64,000 nt of DNA, taken from Polytrichum commune (Eukaryota; Streptophyta; Polytrichopsida; Polytrichales; Polytrichaceae). A program made the position numbers and the translations under genes. The notes below the pieces were generated by a model, which had not been told where the DNA came from, made no database searches, and worked only from the letters and a program-made list of their open reading frames with translations. This document shows positions 12,469 through 25,600 of the stretch, piece by piece (the first letter of the stretch is position 1; every line of letters begins with the position of its first letter). The stretch covers positions 45,098,758-45,162,757 of the forward strand of contig OX485805.1 in NCBI GenBank assembly GCA_950295325.1, in the 5' to 3' direction.

Positions 12469-13934
12469 GGCCAGGGATTCGTGGCACTCAAGTAAAGTCA
12501 TCCGGTAACAAAAATCGGATGAGTCCATCAAGAAGCTTGGATGGAGCTTACTTTAGTGAAATGCCTCCGAGTTGGCATGTAAGACCTATTTTCTCCCTCA
12601 TAGCTATTGTGAACTACTAGCGATTTTGTAAATATCAATTAATTGGCAAGAGGCAATGAGGCATTGGATGCTCTAAGCCTATTTTCTAACCTCCCATGAG
12701 TTGTTTCCAAGGCCATGATGTGGCTTTGAATTCCACATGGTTATTATGATAAATATTGCAAGATATCAACGTGTGCAACATATAATTATGATGTGTTATC
12801 ATAGACATTTTTTGTTCATAATTCATTTATTTTGCATGGGTGTGATTGCTCAAAATTTTGTAATATATCAAAATAATATATATCAACTTATTGTAAATTG
12901 GTGAACTCAAAATAAATTCATTATTATTATTATTATATAAAAAGTTATTTTAAAATAATTAATATACACCATGTGATTTTAAAGATAATACAATTTATGA
13001 TGAGGATAAAATATTACAATATTTAAGATAGGCTATAGTCAGAAACTTATGATTTTATGAGTATACCCATCCATAATGTTGTCCCACAAGTCTAATTCCA
13101 AATAACATATCATTTATTTATACCTCGTATTATATTACTTTAAAAAAAAAGTTTTTTGTTGTTTTTTTGTTGTTTTTTTGTTGTTTTTTGTTGTTTTTTG
13201 TTGTATGTTATATATTCTACGTTCATTATTTCATGTTGGTCATCTTATGAACACTTGCACTAATCTATCATTAGGATGACAAAGATAATTTTAAATGGTA
13301 AGTCACAAAATTATAACGTCAATGTTAATGAGGATTTTGTAGTGTTTTTAACCTCCAAGTTAATTACGTGCTTCATTGATGGTTTCACTTCAGGAATGAA
13401 ATCCCAATCAATTGCTTATTTACTAATGGGAAGTGCACATATATATTGGATTTTAGACCTTGAAGGTGAAGTGCACTCAATATGGGATTTGTAGTCAAGC
13501 GGCCTTCAAGAATGCAAGGGCAATGTGTTTTTTCGAAGTTGGGCGGGATGGACAACAATTTTCGATTGGGTTCAAAAAACTCTTTAAAGGGTTGCCCTAG
13601 CCCGGATTTGACACCCTCAAAAGTTCGTGAGGGGGTATTTAATGTCCCCCCATATTAATTCCTTAAAAATAACCGGACTAGTAATGATAGGTTGGCAACG
13701 CATGATGCACCCACTTGTTTCTATATGAGGCATTTTTATTATATCTTTGTATTTATTGCCTTAGGTATTAGATTAGACTAGGATTATTTAGAACTACTAA
13801 AACTTGGTATTTTTGAAACCCTTGAGACAAGGAGTTGACGACGTGAGGTAGTGTTTAAAGTGATTTATCACATCTGCAAAGATGAATGAACTCTCACTAC
13901 TGAAAACTACATGAGTGCCACGAATCCCTGGCCC
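12469..13934. mobile_element. 1.47-kb non-autonomous MULE, relative of the 17.6-kb element
   Basis: Begins GGCCAGGGATTCGTGGCACT; the right end is the inverted equivalent (13915-13934). GGCCAG repeats directly on both sides (12463-12468, 13938-13943), but an AAA between the right end and the flank makes the target duplication imperfect. The first 500 bases or so match the reverse complement of the right end of the giant element (61604 inward, including the 61210-61440 and 60440-60490 sequences). The last 300 or so match the left end (44011-44350, including GCTCATTCATCTT and TCCTTGTCTCAAGG). It is therefore an internal-deletion derivative in the opposite orientation. It contains a nested fragment (about 13262-13660) of the arm seen at 10355-10780. 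No transposase. Confidence 0.8.
13142..13204. repeat. T-rich minisatellite (TTTTTTGTTG)n
   Basis: About five to six units of a 9-11-bp T/G repeat inside the 1.47-kb MULE. Confidence 0.85.
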
Positions 13935-14470
13935 AAAGGCCAGTAAGAGATACAGCACAAGGAAGAATACGGAGTAATAGAATATTTAAGTTAGTGTACA
14001 GCTTGCAGCCACAACAGACAATGGATTCTGCACCGAATCCCGAGTAGATATGTACAGACACTTTGGGAGGAGCACCAGAAATTCAGTCCAAGGTCCGGGT
14101 GTCGATCTTTAGGGACCTGGACTTTGCAGGCCATGACGGTAGGGCCAGGGCCAGGGCTAGATGCCCAACCCCTGAGAAATTCAAACGCAGAACAGTGCAA
14201 CTACGGCAGAGCTGGAGTAAATACAGATATAATATTTAGGACAGGTAGAGCTACAGTAGAGAGAAGCTTCCCAAGAATTCGGGCCCTGAGGTATCACCGA
14301 GTGCGGGTGACCGCATCTTCCGAAAATCTGGCGATGATCCTGGCAAGGAAATGCACTCTGCGCCCAGCTTCTTCTTCCCCGCCATAGCCACCTTCCTCTT
14401 GCGCTGCCGTCTCTCATTCTACTACTCTCTGAGCTCCCTCTCCTTGTGCTTCCCTGCACTCCAAGTGGGA
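13935..14470. repeat. Dispersed repeat R2, segment 2
   Basis: Continues the sequence family interrupted by the 1.47-kb MULE. 14087-14415 is a close copy of 10800-11141, without the pogo-like insertion that follows in that copy. Contains AGGGCCAGGGCCAGGG near 14141. Useful as an empty-site reference for both neighbouring insertions. Confidence 0.6.
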
Positions 14471-15639
14471 GGAATTCATGTTTTTTTCTGCCCGATTGAC
14501 GAACAGAAGGTTGTCAAGCATCTGTTGTTGTTTCACAATCCGTTGAGTATGTTAATAAGGGTGCGTTCAGCTCGCGTCTGTACGTACTGCTAGAATTCTC
14601 ACTATTGAATGTCTCCGTACAGATCCAAGACCCCGGATACACAGGACGAAACAACACCTCCACTGCTCACCATGACCACGCAACGGAATTGGGTTGGTGA
14701 GTCTTTTGAAATGAGTGGTTGTTCTTCGGAATCTCTGTGCTGGGTGTTGAAAGACAACGGTTCGTGAGGATGACGAGGGGGAATCTGGAGGGTGATAGAT
14801 CTCAAGACACACATATCCGGCTTCTTACATAGGTATGCGTAACCCCTTCCTATTTGAAAATTGCATGACTTTCTCTCCATATTAGTTTGTTCAGATCCTT
14901 TTGCATGCTAGTAGAATGATTTGGGGAGTTAGTTTTGAAGTGCATCACAAGTACACATTGGAGTTTCGGGTAGGGAAGAGGTGGGTGTCTAGCCCTGGTC
15001 ATGACAATATTCATCAATGAAAGAAACCCACTCCGTTGTAGCCCCCTCCTTCCCTGCCATAGCCACCCTTCGCTACTCCTGCTGCTGGCTCTTGTCGTCC
15101 AAGATAGCTCGCTCTCGCGATCAACCAATTAGCACCACTTTGTGATGCCGGACAGGAAGCACATGATGAGTGATGCAAGTTGTGGTTTTTTTGATAAGTT
15201 AGTGCAGAATAGTGTACATTGAGTTCCGGCTCCATTAATTTCTTGGTTCAAGTCTGTTGGCTCCACACATCCTGTAGTGTCCTGTACCAATCTGTTGTCC
15301 GCTTTCATGTGAGATATTTTATTCTGAATCAGTTCTAGAGTTGGAGGATCTTAAATTTCACGAGAGGCAAGTTCAAATATGTTTTCGGATTCGGTGGTTT
15401 CAAATATGTTGATATGGACTCTGGCAAGCTTATGCCTGTAGGTGTCTAAGGGCAACTTCACACATGAGCCAAGAGCCATGACCATGAATTTTTGAGAGCT
15501 GTCTTGAGACACTTCCCAAAATCATGTAGTGTGGTCACGGGCCCTCAAGTGTAATGTGAAGTCATATGTGATTGTGTCCTCAACCGAATGCTTTTTCAAC
15601 GAGTTCTATTCATCGGGGTCCTCACACATGATGAAATGT
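14471..15639. other. Non-coding or degraded sequence
   Basis: Several short overlapping open frames on both strands with no recognisable domain and no consistent exon structure. No gene is supported. Confidence 0.35.
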
Positions 15640-16160
15640 AGTAAATCAACAGTTGTGAGGTTTCGAAGTGCCATGGTCACTTGCTTTTGTGTTAGGCCTA
15701 CCTCCGAGAGATGGTTTTGAGAATAGTCCAAGTGACCATGAAACATGATCCACTTAATGCCATTTAGGAATCCATGTAGACTTTACATCCATCTTGCATC
15801 AACTTACTCAGTGGGTCCATGAAGCGTAGTATGAAGCGAACTTACACCGACTCCACCTTTTCCACCAGTGAGATTTGCTTGAAGTGCAATGGAAACGGGC
15901 CCTGAGTCTCGTGTGTGAAGTGGCCTCAAGTTAAACATGAACTATCTACCTCGATTGTAACAAAAAAATAACTATATTTTTCCTGCCATGCCATTTTTTT
16001 GGTGGTGAGTAGACATGCCCAATTCGGTGGAAGCTTGGCATACTACACTGATGACTTTAATTTGCTGGGTTCTAAGAATCCTTTATAAGTAACATGTAAT
16101 CCAATATAAAACACTTCTTGGGCAGAGTGAGTCTGCGTTACAATCCATCACAGTCATTTA
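15640..16160 (-). pseudogene. Decayed coding repeat R4, copy 1
   Basis: Direct duplicate of 16735-17250, spaced about 1.09 kb. On the minus strand it still reads VVCQASTELGMS and HFKQISL-like peptides, but with stops and frameshifts. Family not recognised. Comparing copies shows that copy 1 lacks the TGA that interrupts copy 2 just before HFKQ, so the ancestral frame was open there. Confidence 0.4.
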
Positions 16161-16734
16161 TGCTCCAATGATCCCAATGGGTTCAAGGGCCACTCGCAAG
16201 AGATTCGGGGAAGCTTCCATCCGATGCTCCGAGGTCCAAGCATCTACTCACAAGTTCACAACCAGAGTAGGCAGGACAGAGGGTGTGAATTGCGACTAAA
16301 TACGTATAGATAATCCGATCAGCAAAGGTGGATCCTGGAGGAAGAAACTAAAGAATCTGGTACCTATTTAAAGTTTGAGTGTCGATCATTGCCCGGCGCC
16401 GCAGCTCATGCATATGGACTTGACGAGAAATGAAAGATTATTACATTGAATTACTGTAGGTGTCTCTCGAACCCAGAACAGTGCAAGGACTGCGCGGCTC
16501 GAGTAAATATAAGCTTAGATACTTTGGCTAGTAATAGCTACAGCACAGGGAAGTAATACGGAGTAATAGAATATTAGTGTTCCACTTACAGTCACAACAA
16601 GAAAAAGGACTCTGGAGCGAATCCTGAGTAGATAGGTAAGGACAATTTGGGAGGAGCACCAGAAATTCAGTCCAAGGTCCAGGTGTCGATCTTTAGGGAC
16701 CTCCATGATGGTAGGGAAGATTTCCAAGAATATA
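16161..16734. other. Degraded spacer with an R2 fragment
   Basis: 16620-16700 matches the R2 family (GGAGCACCAGAAATTCAGTC). The rest has no coding signal. Confidence 0.4.
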
Positions 16735-17250
16735 GTATAATAAATCAATGGTTGTGAGGTGTCGGAGTGCCATGGTCTCCGGGTTTTTTGTTAAGCCTAC
16801 CTCCAAGAGGTGGTCTTGAAAAATAATCCAAAAAACATGATCCATTTGATGCCATGTAGGAATCCATGTAGACTTTACATCCATCTTGCACCAACTTACT
16901 GAGTTGGTTCCTGAAGCGTAGTGTGAAGCAAACGTAGACCGGTTCCACCTTTTCCACTAGTGAGATTTGCTTGAAGTGCAATGGTCACATGCCTTGAGTC
17001 TCGTGTGTGAAGTGGCCCCAGGTTAAACATGAACTATCTGCCTCTATTGCAATTAAAAAATATCTAGATTTTTCTTGCCATGCCATTTTTTTGTATTGAG
17101 GAGACATGCCCAATTCGGTTGAAGCCTGGCATACTACAGTGAAGAACTTCAATTTGTTGGGTTCTAAGAACCCTTTATAAAGTAAATTGTAATCCAATAT
17201 AAAACACTTCTTAAGTAGAGTGCATTTGCATTACAAGCCGTCATAGTCAT
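16735..17250 (-). pseudogene. Decayed coding repeat R4, copy 2
   Basis: Minus-strand peptides FLEPNKLKFFTVVCQASTEL (17175 downward) and CKVYMDSYMASNGSCFLDYF (from about 16881 downward) lie in one frame separated by a single TGA near 16983. Product unknown. The duplicate at 15640-16160 has the same peptides in poorer shape. Probably the remains of a transposon or gene; no intact copy in this window. Confidence 0.4.
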
Positions 17251-19620
17251 ACGTGAACCAAAATTATGGGTTGCGATGTCAGCATGAGCTTACAATTGCT
17301 TTTGGGAATCATGTTTGACAAATTTGAATAAGTTGCGGATGAATGATGATGTGATGTTTACTCGACTTGAGGTGATCCATGTCTCGACACATCACAATAA
17401 GGTAGTTCAAACTTTTGTAAATGAGTTAGTTCAAACATGTTTTTAATTACATAAGGTGTTGGTTGGAGGTCTCAAGGAAGACCAACTTCAGCAAGACAAT
17501 GTCTTCACCCACATTATTTTCACCCAACTAGAGAATTATAATGGCCACGTTAATTATTTTTACTTTAATTTTTTGACGACATTACTTCAACTATTTAGTG
17601 GAATTGATACATGACCTAACTCAACTAGGGCTATGAATGCTAGGAAGTTTAGTCCTCCAATTTAATGACATGGTCATGTGAGAAGAATTGTGTCATTTAG
17701 GAAGTGAATCCCTTTTGAGGTAGTGAGTAGGTCTAAATTGCTAATCCATCAAGCCAAGCTGGTCTAGAAACTTGGGACTTGCTTTTTGCATGATGGAAAG
17801 AGTATGTAGCTACATGATCAACCACTTTAAGTAGACATCATGCACATGTGTTGGAGTGTCTTGCATATGTCTCTCAAATTGTGACTCCTATTGTGAATGC
17901 AGAGAGCAAAGAGCACCATGGTCACTGATCACTCAATTACAACATTATGAAACATGATACGGATTCTTTCAAATCGATTCAAGATGTCTTTTGAAATTTT
18001 GGATGTGCATTGAGAGGATGACCCCATTATAAGGAGGTGACGTTGATGCATAGGTATGTCATCTCCCTTTAAGAGTTGTGGAATCTAGTATGCTACTTGA
18101 ATAATGTCATGGAATATTGCCAATATTGTTGGCAACGCTTCGAGGATTTATATCTTTTTACTTGTTAAGATATTGGTTTGTTGACTACGCTCATTGCATT
18201 TCAAAAGACTATAACATATGAATTCGAGTTCTCGCTTTCAAATCAATGTCATGAATCAGAAGGAGGCAATGCACTTCAATTGCACTTGTATTGTCCACTT
18301 CTAGAATTGTTATCATCAACAAACTTGGAAGTAACATATTGCAGTCAATGTCGACTTCTATCCATGTTTCTTGTCTAGACTCAATTGCAACTCTGTTGAT
18401 AAGAAAACTCACATAATATCTTGTGGTAACATCATAGAGAGCCCAAACTTAGGGCCTTAAGCCCTAAAGGTTGGGGCAATTTTCTCCAAGAAGTCACCGT
18501 TGACCGTTCTAGTGAAAACACTTACATTATAATATTTTGATTTTGGACATATGGTCAGCTAAATAATCCTAACATTACAAAGATGCCATTGGTATGATCA
18601 GATCTACATTAAGATGTACATATGTTCTTCAATAAGCTATTGAATTGGATTCGACAGTTTTACTTTGGCCTTTAGGGATAATATTTTGATTCCATGTGAG
18701 TTTTGAGTGTCAGGAAAGCATGTGTTAAGAAGGTCAAAATAATGAACTAAATGGGTGACCTTTGTGACACATGGTTTCTAATGAATTTCATAATCCTTTT
18801 TATATATGGTAAGAAATTAGAATTTGTTATGAAATTATAGAATATAGTTCAAATATTTAATTTGGGGCTACATCTAATAGTTTTGTTGGAATTTCTTGTC
18901 ACTCACAATATTTTAAACTTGGGATGAAACTCTAAATTCTTGAAGGCCCTTATCTTTTCACATGTTAGCAAGGCTTTCCTATCCTATTGTTAACGTACAT
19001 ATTTCAAAATTAGAAATGATCACATCTTTTGTGTGTTATTCATTTCAATCTATAGGTAGATGTTCCTACATATTATGAAAATAATCAAAATACTCTTTAC
19101 GATATGTTCAAACATCATTCTATTGTCCGTTGTGCCAATTCAATGTTGGATCACGTTCCTATATTATTTTCATGGCCTAATGTTTGTAATATGAGCATTG
19201 GGCTAAAGCAAAGTTGTTGTTTTGTTAATTAAGAAGTTATCACTATATAAACCACATGAAATACATAGTTGATATCAACTTTACAAGGTTTTGTTTAAAT
19301 CTAGTTGACGACCTTCATCTCAAACTATAACTTATCATAATTAAAGATCAATTACATGTTTGCTTATGCCAAAGAGGATAAGCAAGTGCACATCATACTT
19401 TGAATATGAACTCTTTTTTGGTCAGAGGTTGGTCCGGGGATGCATATGTCGATTTCCATTATATTAAAGATAGAATAATCATTTGCCCAAATTCTAAGTT
19501 GTGTAAGAATCATTTTATATTTAAACTTTATGGGAACTTGATTTTTAAAATATAGTTTTTGCATCAATATTTGATGGTTTTTGTGGTTTTTATAGGTTCA
19601 AGTTCTACTGGGGTTGATTG
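17251..19620. other. AT-rich intergenic sequence upstream of the receptor gene
   Basis: Small open frames only, with no domain or splice structure that I could support. It ends in the probable promoter of the kinase-NB-ARC-LRR gene. Confidence 0.4.
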
Positions 19621-19623
19621 GTT

Positions 19624-19633
19624 ACTATATATA
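19624..19633 (+). promoter_or_regulatory. Candidate TATA box
   Basis: ACTATATATA lies about 60 bp before the ATG at 19692, a plausible core-promoter spacing with a short leader. Position and motif only; no other elements were assigned. Confidence 0.4.
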
Positions 19634-19691
19634 CTTCAAGCATACAATACAACATAATCAAGGTTTGTGAACATTCATCATATCTCTAAAA

Positions 19692-22600
19692 ATGGCAAAT
19701 GTTATGCGGCTAGCAATGGGGAATGTGAAATTTCCCGCAATATCTTTGTTGGACGAAGTATTAAATAGAAGACAATGCGAGAATTTGTTCTTCAACTTTC
19801 AAAATGGTGTGCAAGCATTGCAAAGCATCACAAGTGGTCATAACGAGGTGTTCCGCAAAGCAGAAGAATATCTATATCAAATTGTATACAAAGCAAAAGT
19901 GCTAATTGAAGATTGTTGCAGAGAAGATTGGTGTCGCGTTGTAGCTACACAATTGACGAACAAAGAGGGCTTCAGAGAACTCCTTTTGGACTTTGAAAAT
20001 TGTTTCCATACAATTTGTGACATATCTTGCCTTTACTATTCGGTTCAAAAATCAAAGATTCTTGCGATGAGGAATGATATGTCATTCTACCCAACATCCA
20101 TCGATGCAGTTAAAGAGGATCAAACTTCAATATGTGGAAGGTTTTCTAAGCATTTGGATTCATGCACAACCACGGATTGTGATGATTGCAAACTTGCGCA
20201 ATACCTTAAGGAGTACCTAAGGAGTCTACAACATGTTGAAGGTGGTGGATTGGACAAAATTGATTTTCCTCACAATTATCCTCGCCCCAAATATAAAGGA
20301 AATCCACCTAAGGTTTTGGGAAGGTCAAACAACATGTGTGTGTTCTTGACAGATTGGTTGGGTTTGGATTCTGCAACAAAGGTGTTTGACATCCGTGATC
20401 CCGAGGACATAAAACGACTTTGGAAAGAAGCAAGTATTTTGGGAGGGTTGAATCATCCAAACATCATCAAGTTTTATTGTTGTGGTTTTCTTGAGGTGGA
20501 AAACCAATTTGAGCTTGTCATGGAATGTGGAAAGAAAACCTTATCTGATCATCTAAATGAAGAAGGTTCTCTTGAAGAGACAAATGCAATGGAAATTATG
20601 TTACAAATTGCAAATGGAATGTGCTACCTTCATGATATGAAGGTGGCACATCGTGACCTAAAGCCTGGTAATGTTGTTGTGAGTCTACCAAATGATTCGA
20701 CGTTGAAAAATCTCGGGTGCATACAAGTGAAATTACTTGATTTTGGTATTTCAAAGGTTGAAGTGAAAGATTATAAGGAGGTGCCCACAGGTCGATACAT
20801 AGGAACTCATGGATACATGGCACCAGAGATCATGACGAATGAATTATCGGAGGTGGATGCTTTGAGAGCTGATGTGTTTAGTTTTGGCATGTTGTGTTCT
20901 GATATTCTTTCGGCAAAGAAACATCCTTGTGATTCATTACGTGAATATCGAAAGTACATATTAGAAGATTCAAGTAGACCAAAGCTGCCACAATCCTATT
21001 CGGAAGGATTAAGATCAATGGTGCATGATTGTTGGTCGTTGGATCCTTTGGAAAGACCAACATTTCTTGATATTCACAACAAACTTACAAGTTTGAAAAG
21101 ACCTACAATCCTCAAGGATGTGGTTACGATTGGAGGAGCTACAAATGATACACGTGGCTCCTTATGGAAAGTTTTATCATACTTATGCTTTGTTTTGGTC
21201 TCTTGGATCCGATACTTATGGTTTGTATTCAAATTTAAACATGCTAATCGTCCAACCTTATTTCCAAGCGCCCACAAGGTCTCTAATGGATCATCATCAA
21301 ATCCATTTTCCATGAAGGTAAGCGTGTGGTTGAGTTTATAAATGGAAGTTACTAGATTTCAATTTTATTTGGGATAATTGGAGAGGCCTCACCAACCCTA
21401 TCATGTTAATAACACTCACTAAATTTGAGAAGTTGGAAATTTTGTAGGTCAACAATGATGACAACATGAAAGAATTGTCCAAATTAATTGGAGTCCAAGA
21501 CAAAGTTTTCCAATTGGAAAGGCAACTTCAAAGTGTTGATTGTCTAGGACTTGTTGGCATGGGCGGAAGTGGCAAGTCAACATTGGCTAAGGCTTTGAGT
21601 GACCACATCTCCAAGGGATTTGATGCAACATGTTTTGTGTACGACTTGAAGGATGAAACTTGTACATTGCAAGTACAACACAACTCCAAAGGCATGCAAG
21701 ACTCACGTCCCCAAGCCAAAACATTGAGAAAGACACAAGAGATATTGAAAGATATTGAAAGAACAAAAACAATTCTCATTGTGGTGGACAATGTGAGCAA
21801 ACAAAATCAACTACAACAACTATTGGATGATGGTCTATTCAAAAACATCAATGGCAGTAGGTTGATTGCAAGTTCTCGTGATTGGAAGTCCTTGGAACAA
21901 CATGTATCCATGGGTGGTAAAGTAGACATGCAAACCCTCGATGGGAACCAAGCTATGGAGCTATTTTCAATGTATGCTTTTGGGACCAACCAATCATGTT
22001 CACTTCATTTAAAACATGTGGTTGAAAAGATTGTGGATGCATGTTGTGGACTTCCTTTGAGTTTGGAGGTGATGGGCAAATGCATGCAAGGGGAAGCACG
22101 ATTGAGAATATGGGAGCGAACATTGTATAGGGTGTTGAGGGCAAGACATGATGGAGGTTTAGATGAGAAGATTTGGAAGACATTGAGGATAAGTTTTGAT
22201 GAGTTGAATGATCTAGAAAGAAACATGTTTCTAGACATAGCATGTTTTTTTTGTAAAGATGCATATCTTGATGGTGTTTATCCAACAAAAGAATCATATC
22301 TTAGAATGTGGGATGGTGATATGGAGGTTGCTAAAAATGTCTTGAAAAGACTTCAAGAAAAATCATTGTTGAAGGTGAACGATTGGGAAGGTTTTTATAT
22401 TCATGATCAATTGCGTGAGATGGGTCGTATGATTACAGAAAAGGATTTTACGGGGACTCGAATTTTTAATATAAGTTACCCTGCATTTGTCAATCGTTGT
22501 AAAGAAAAGGTATATAGTTTGGGTTTTGTACAAGTTGATATTCCTCATTAACTTCTTGACAAGTTCTATTTAATTGCACAAGTTATATAATATGCCAATA

Positions 22601-25600
22601 GCTCTAAATCCATTGTATTCGAGATGAAAACAAATAAACTCATGTGTTTTGTTGTGTATGTAGGGCATAGAACTTGTCCAAGGCCTATCAATTACAAATT
22701 TGGAGAACAAGTCAATATATGAAGGAGATGTGGAAATAAAATTGATGGAAAAGCTTTGTCTACTCCAAGTCCGATTTTGTGAGAATATTAACCTACTTTC
22801 TGCTATTGTGAAAAAATCATCCAATCTTAGATGGTTGGACATTCACTTCTCACCTGAACGTATTGACTCTACAAGGTTGACAAACCGATTCATCAACAAG
22901 TTTTTCATTGATACCCTTGAAAATCTCCAAAATTTGCGATACCTTGCTATGTCTAATTGCAATCTGTTGGGACCAACTTCTTGTGAATACTTGAATATGA
23001 TGCAGATCCGGGAATTATCATTCTCAAATTGCGAACAATTGGATGAATTCCTCATTGGAGTTGATAAATTCATCACCTTAGAAGAGTTAGACTTCTACAA
23101 TTGCGAAGACCTCAAGGGCACCTCTATTCAGTTAGCCAACCTGTCAGCTTTGGAAAAGTTACAATTCTCCCAATGTCGATATTTAGAAAGAATACCGCAA
23201 GGCTTCGGGAACTTGATAAAACTAAAAATATTGCGCATGGTTGAATGTGACGCTTTGGAGGAGTTCCCTGTTGGAGTAAGCAACCTCGTAGCCCTGGAGG
23301 AGCTCCATTTCGTGGGATGTCGGGCATTGAAAAGGATTCCGGAAAGCTTTGGCAACTTGACGAAACTCAAAATACTGCGCATGTTTGAATGTGAGGCTTT
23401 GGAGGAGTTCCCTGTTGGAGTAAGCAACCTCGTAGGCCTGGAGGAGCTCCATTTCACAAAATGTCGGGCATTGAAAACAATTCCGGAAAGCTTTGGCAAC
23501 TTGACGAAACTGAAAATGTTGTACATGTCTAAATGCGAGGCTTTGGAGGAGTTCCCTGTTGGAGTAAGCAACCTTGTAGAGTTGGAGGATCTACGTTTTG
23601 GGACATGTCGGGCATTGAAAACGGTCCAGGAAAGCTTTGGCAACTTGACGAAACTGAAAATGTTGTACATGTCTGAATGCGAGGCTTTGGAGGAGTTCCC
23701 TGTTGGAGTAAGCAACCTCGTAGCCCTGGAGGAGCTCCATTTCGCAAGATGTCGGGCATTGAAAACGATCCCAGAAAGCTTTGGCAACTTGACGAAACTA
23801 AAAATACTGCCCATGTTTGAATGTGACGCTTTGGAGGAGTTCCCTGTTGGAGTAAGCAACCTCATAGCCCTGGAGGAGCTCCATTTCGCAGGATGTCGAG
23901 CATTGAAAACGATACCAGAAAGCTTTGGCAACTTGACGAAACTGAAAATGTTGTACATGTCTGAATGCGAGGCTTTGGAGGAGTTCCCTGTTGGAGTAAG
24001 CAACCTCGTAGCCCTGGAGGAGCTCCATTTCGCAAGATGTCGGGCATTGAAAACGGTCCCGGAAAGCTTTGGCAACTTGACGAAACTAAAAATACTGCGC
24101 ATGTTTGAATGTGAGGCTTTGGAGGAGTTCCCTGTTGGAGTAAGCAACCTCGTAGCCTTGGAGGGGCTCCATTTCGCAGGATGTCGAGCATTGAAAACGA
24201 TACCAGAAAGCTTTGGCAACTTGACGAAACTCAAAATACTGCGCATGTATGAATGTGAGGCTTTGGAGGAGTTCCCTGTTGGAGTAAGCAACCTTGTAGA
24301 GTTGGAGGATCTACGTTTCGGGACTTGTCGGGCATTGAAACGAATTCCGGAAAGCTTTGGTAACTTGACGAAACTGCAAATTTTGTACATGTCTGAATGC
24401 GAGGCTTTGGAGGAGTTCCCTATTGGAGTAAGCAACCTCGTAGGCTTGGAGGAGCTCCATTTCGCAGGATGTCCAGCATTGAAAACGATCCCGGAAAGCT
24501 TTGGCAACTTGACGAAACTCAAAATGTTGTACATGTTTCAATGTGACGATTTGGAGGAGTTCCCTATTGGAGTAAGCAACCTTGTAGAGTTGGAGGATCT
24601 ACGTTTCGGGATTTGTCGGGCATTGAAACGAATTCCGGAAAGCTTTGGTAACTTGACGAAACTGCAAATTTTGTACATGTTTGAATGCAAGGCTTTGGAG
24701 GAGTTCCCTGTTGGAGTAACCAACCTCGTAGCCTTGGAGGAGCTTCATTTCGCAGGATGTCGAGCATTGAAAATGATCCCGGAAAGCTTTGGCAACTTGA
24801 CGAAACTCAAAATACTGCGCATGTTTCAATGTGACGCTTTGGAGGAGTTCCCTGTGGGAGTAAGCAACCTTGTAGAGTTGGAGGATCTACGTTTCGGGAC
24901 TTGTGGGGCATTGAAACGAATTCCGGAAAGCTTTGGTAACTTGACGAAACTGCAAATTTTGTACATGTCTGAATGCGAGGCTTTGGAGGAGTTCCCTGTT
25001 GGAGTAAGCAACCTCGTAGCCTTGGAGGAGCTCCATTTCGCAGGATGTCGGGCATTGAAAAGGATTCCGGAAAGCCTTGGCAACTTGACGAAACTCAAAA
25101 TACTGCGCATGTTTGAATGTGAGGCTTTGGAGGAGTTCCCTGTTGGAGTAAGCAACCTCGTAGGCCTGGAGGAGCTCCATTTCACAAAATGTCGGGCATT
25201 GAAAACAATTCCGGAAAGCTTTGGCAACTTGACGAAACTGAAACTGTTGTACATGTCTAAATGCGAGGCTTTGGAGGAGTTCCCTGTTGGAGTAAGCAAC
25301 CTTGTAGAGTTGGAGGATCTACGTTTTGGGACATGTCGGGCATTGAAAACGGTCCAGGAAAGCTTTGGCAACTTGACGAAACTGAAAATGTTGTACATGT
25401 CTGAATGCGAGGCTTTGGAGGAGTTCCATGTTGGAGTAAGCAACCTCGTAGCCCTCGAGGAGCTCCATTTCGCAAGATGTCGGGCATTGAAAATGATCCC
25501 GGAAAGCCTTGGCAACTTGACGAAACTCAAAATACTGCGCATGTTTGAATGTGAGGCTTTGGAGGAGTTCCCTGTTGGAGTAAGCAACCTCGTAGCCCTG

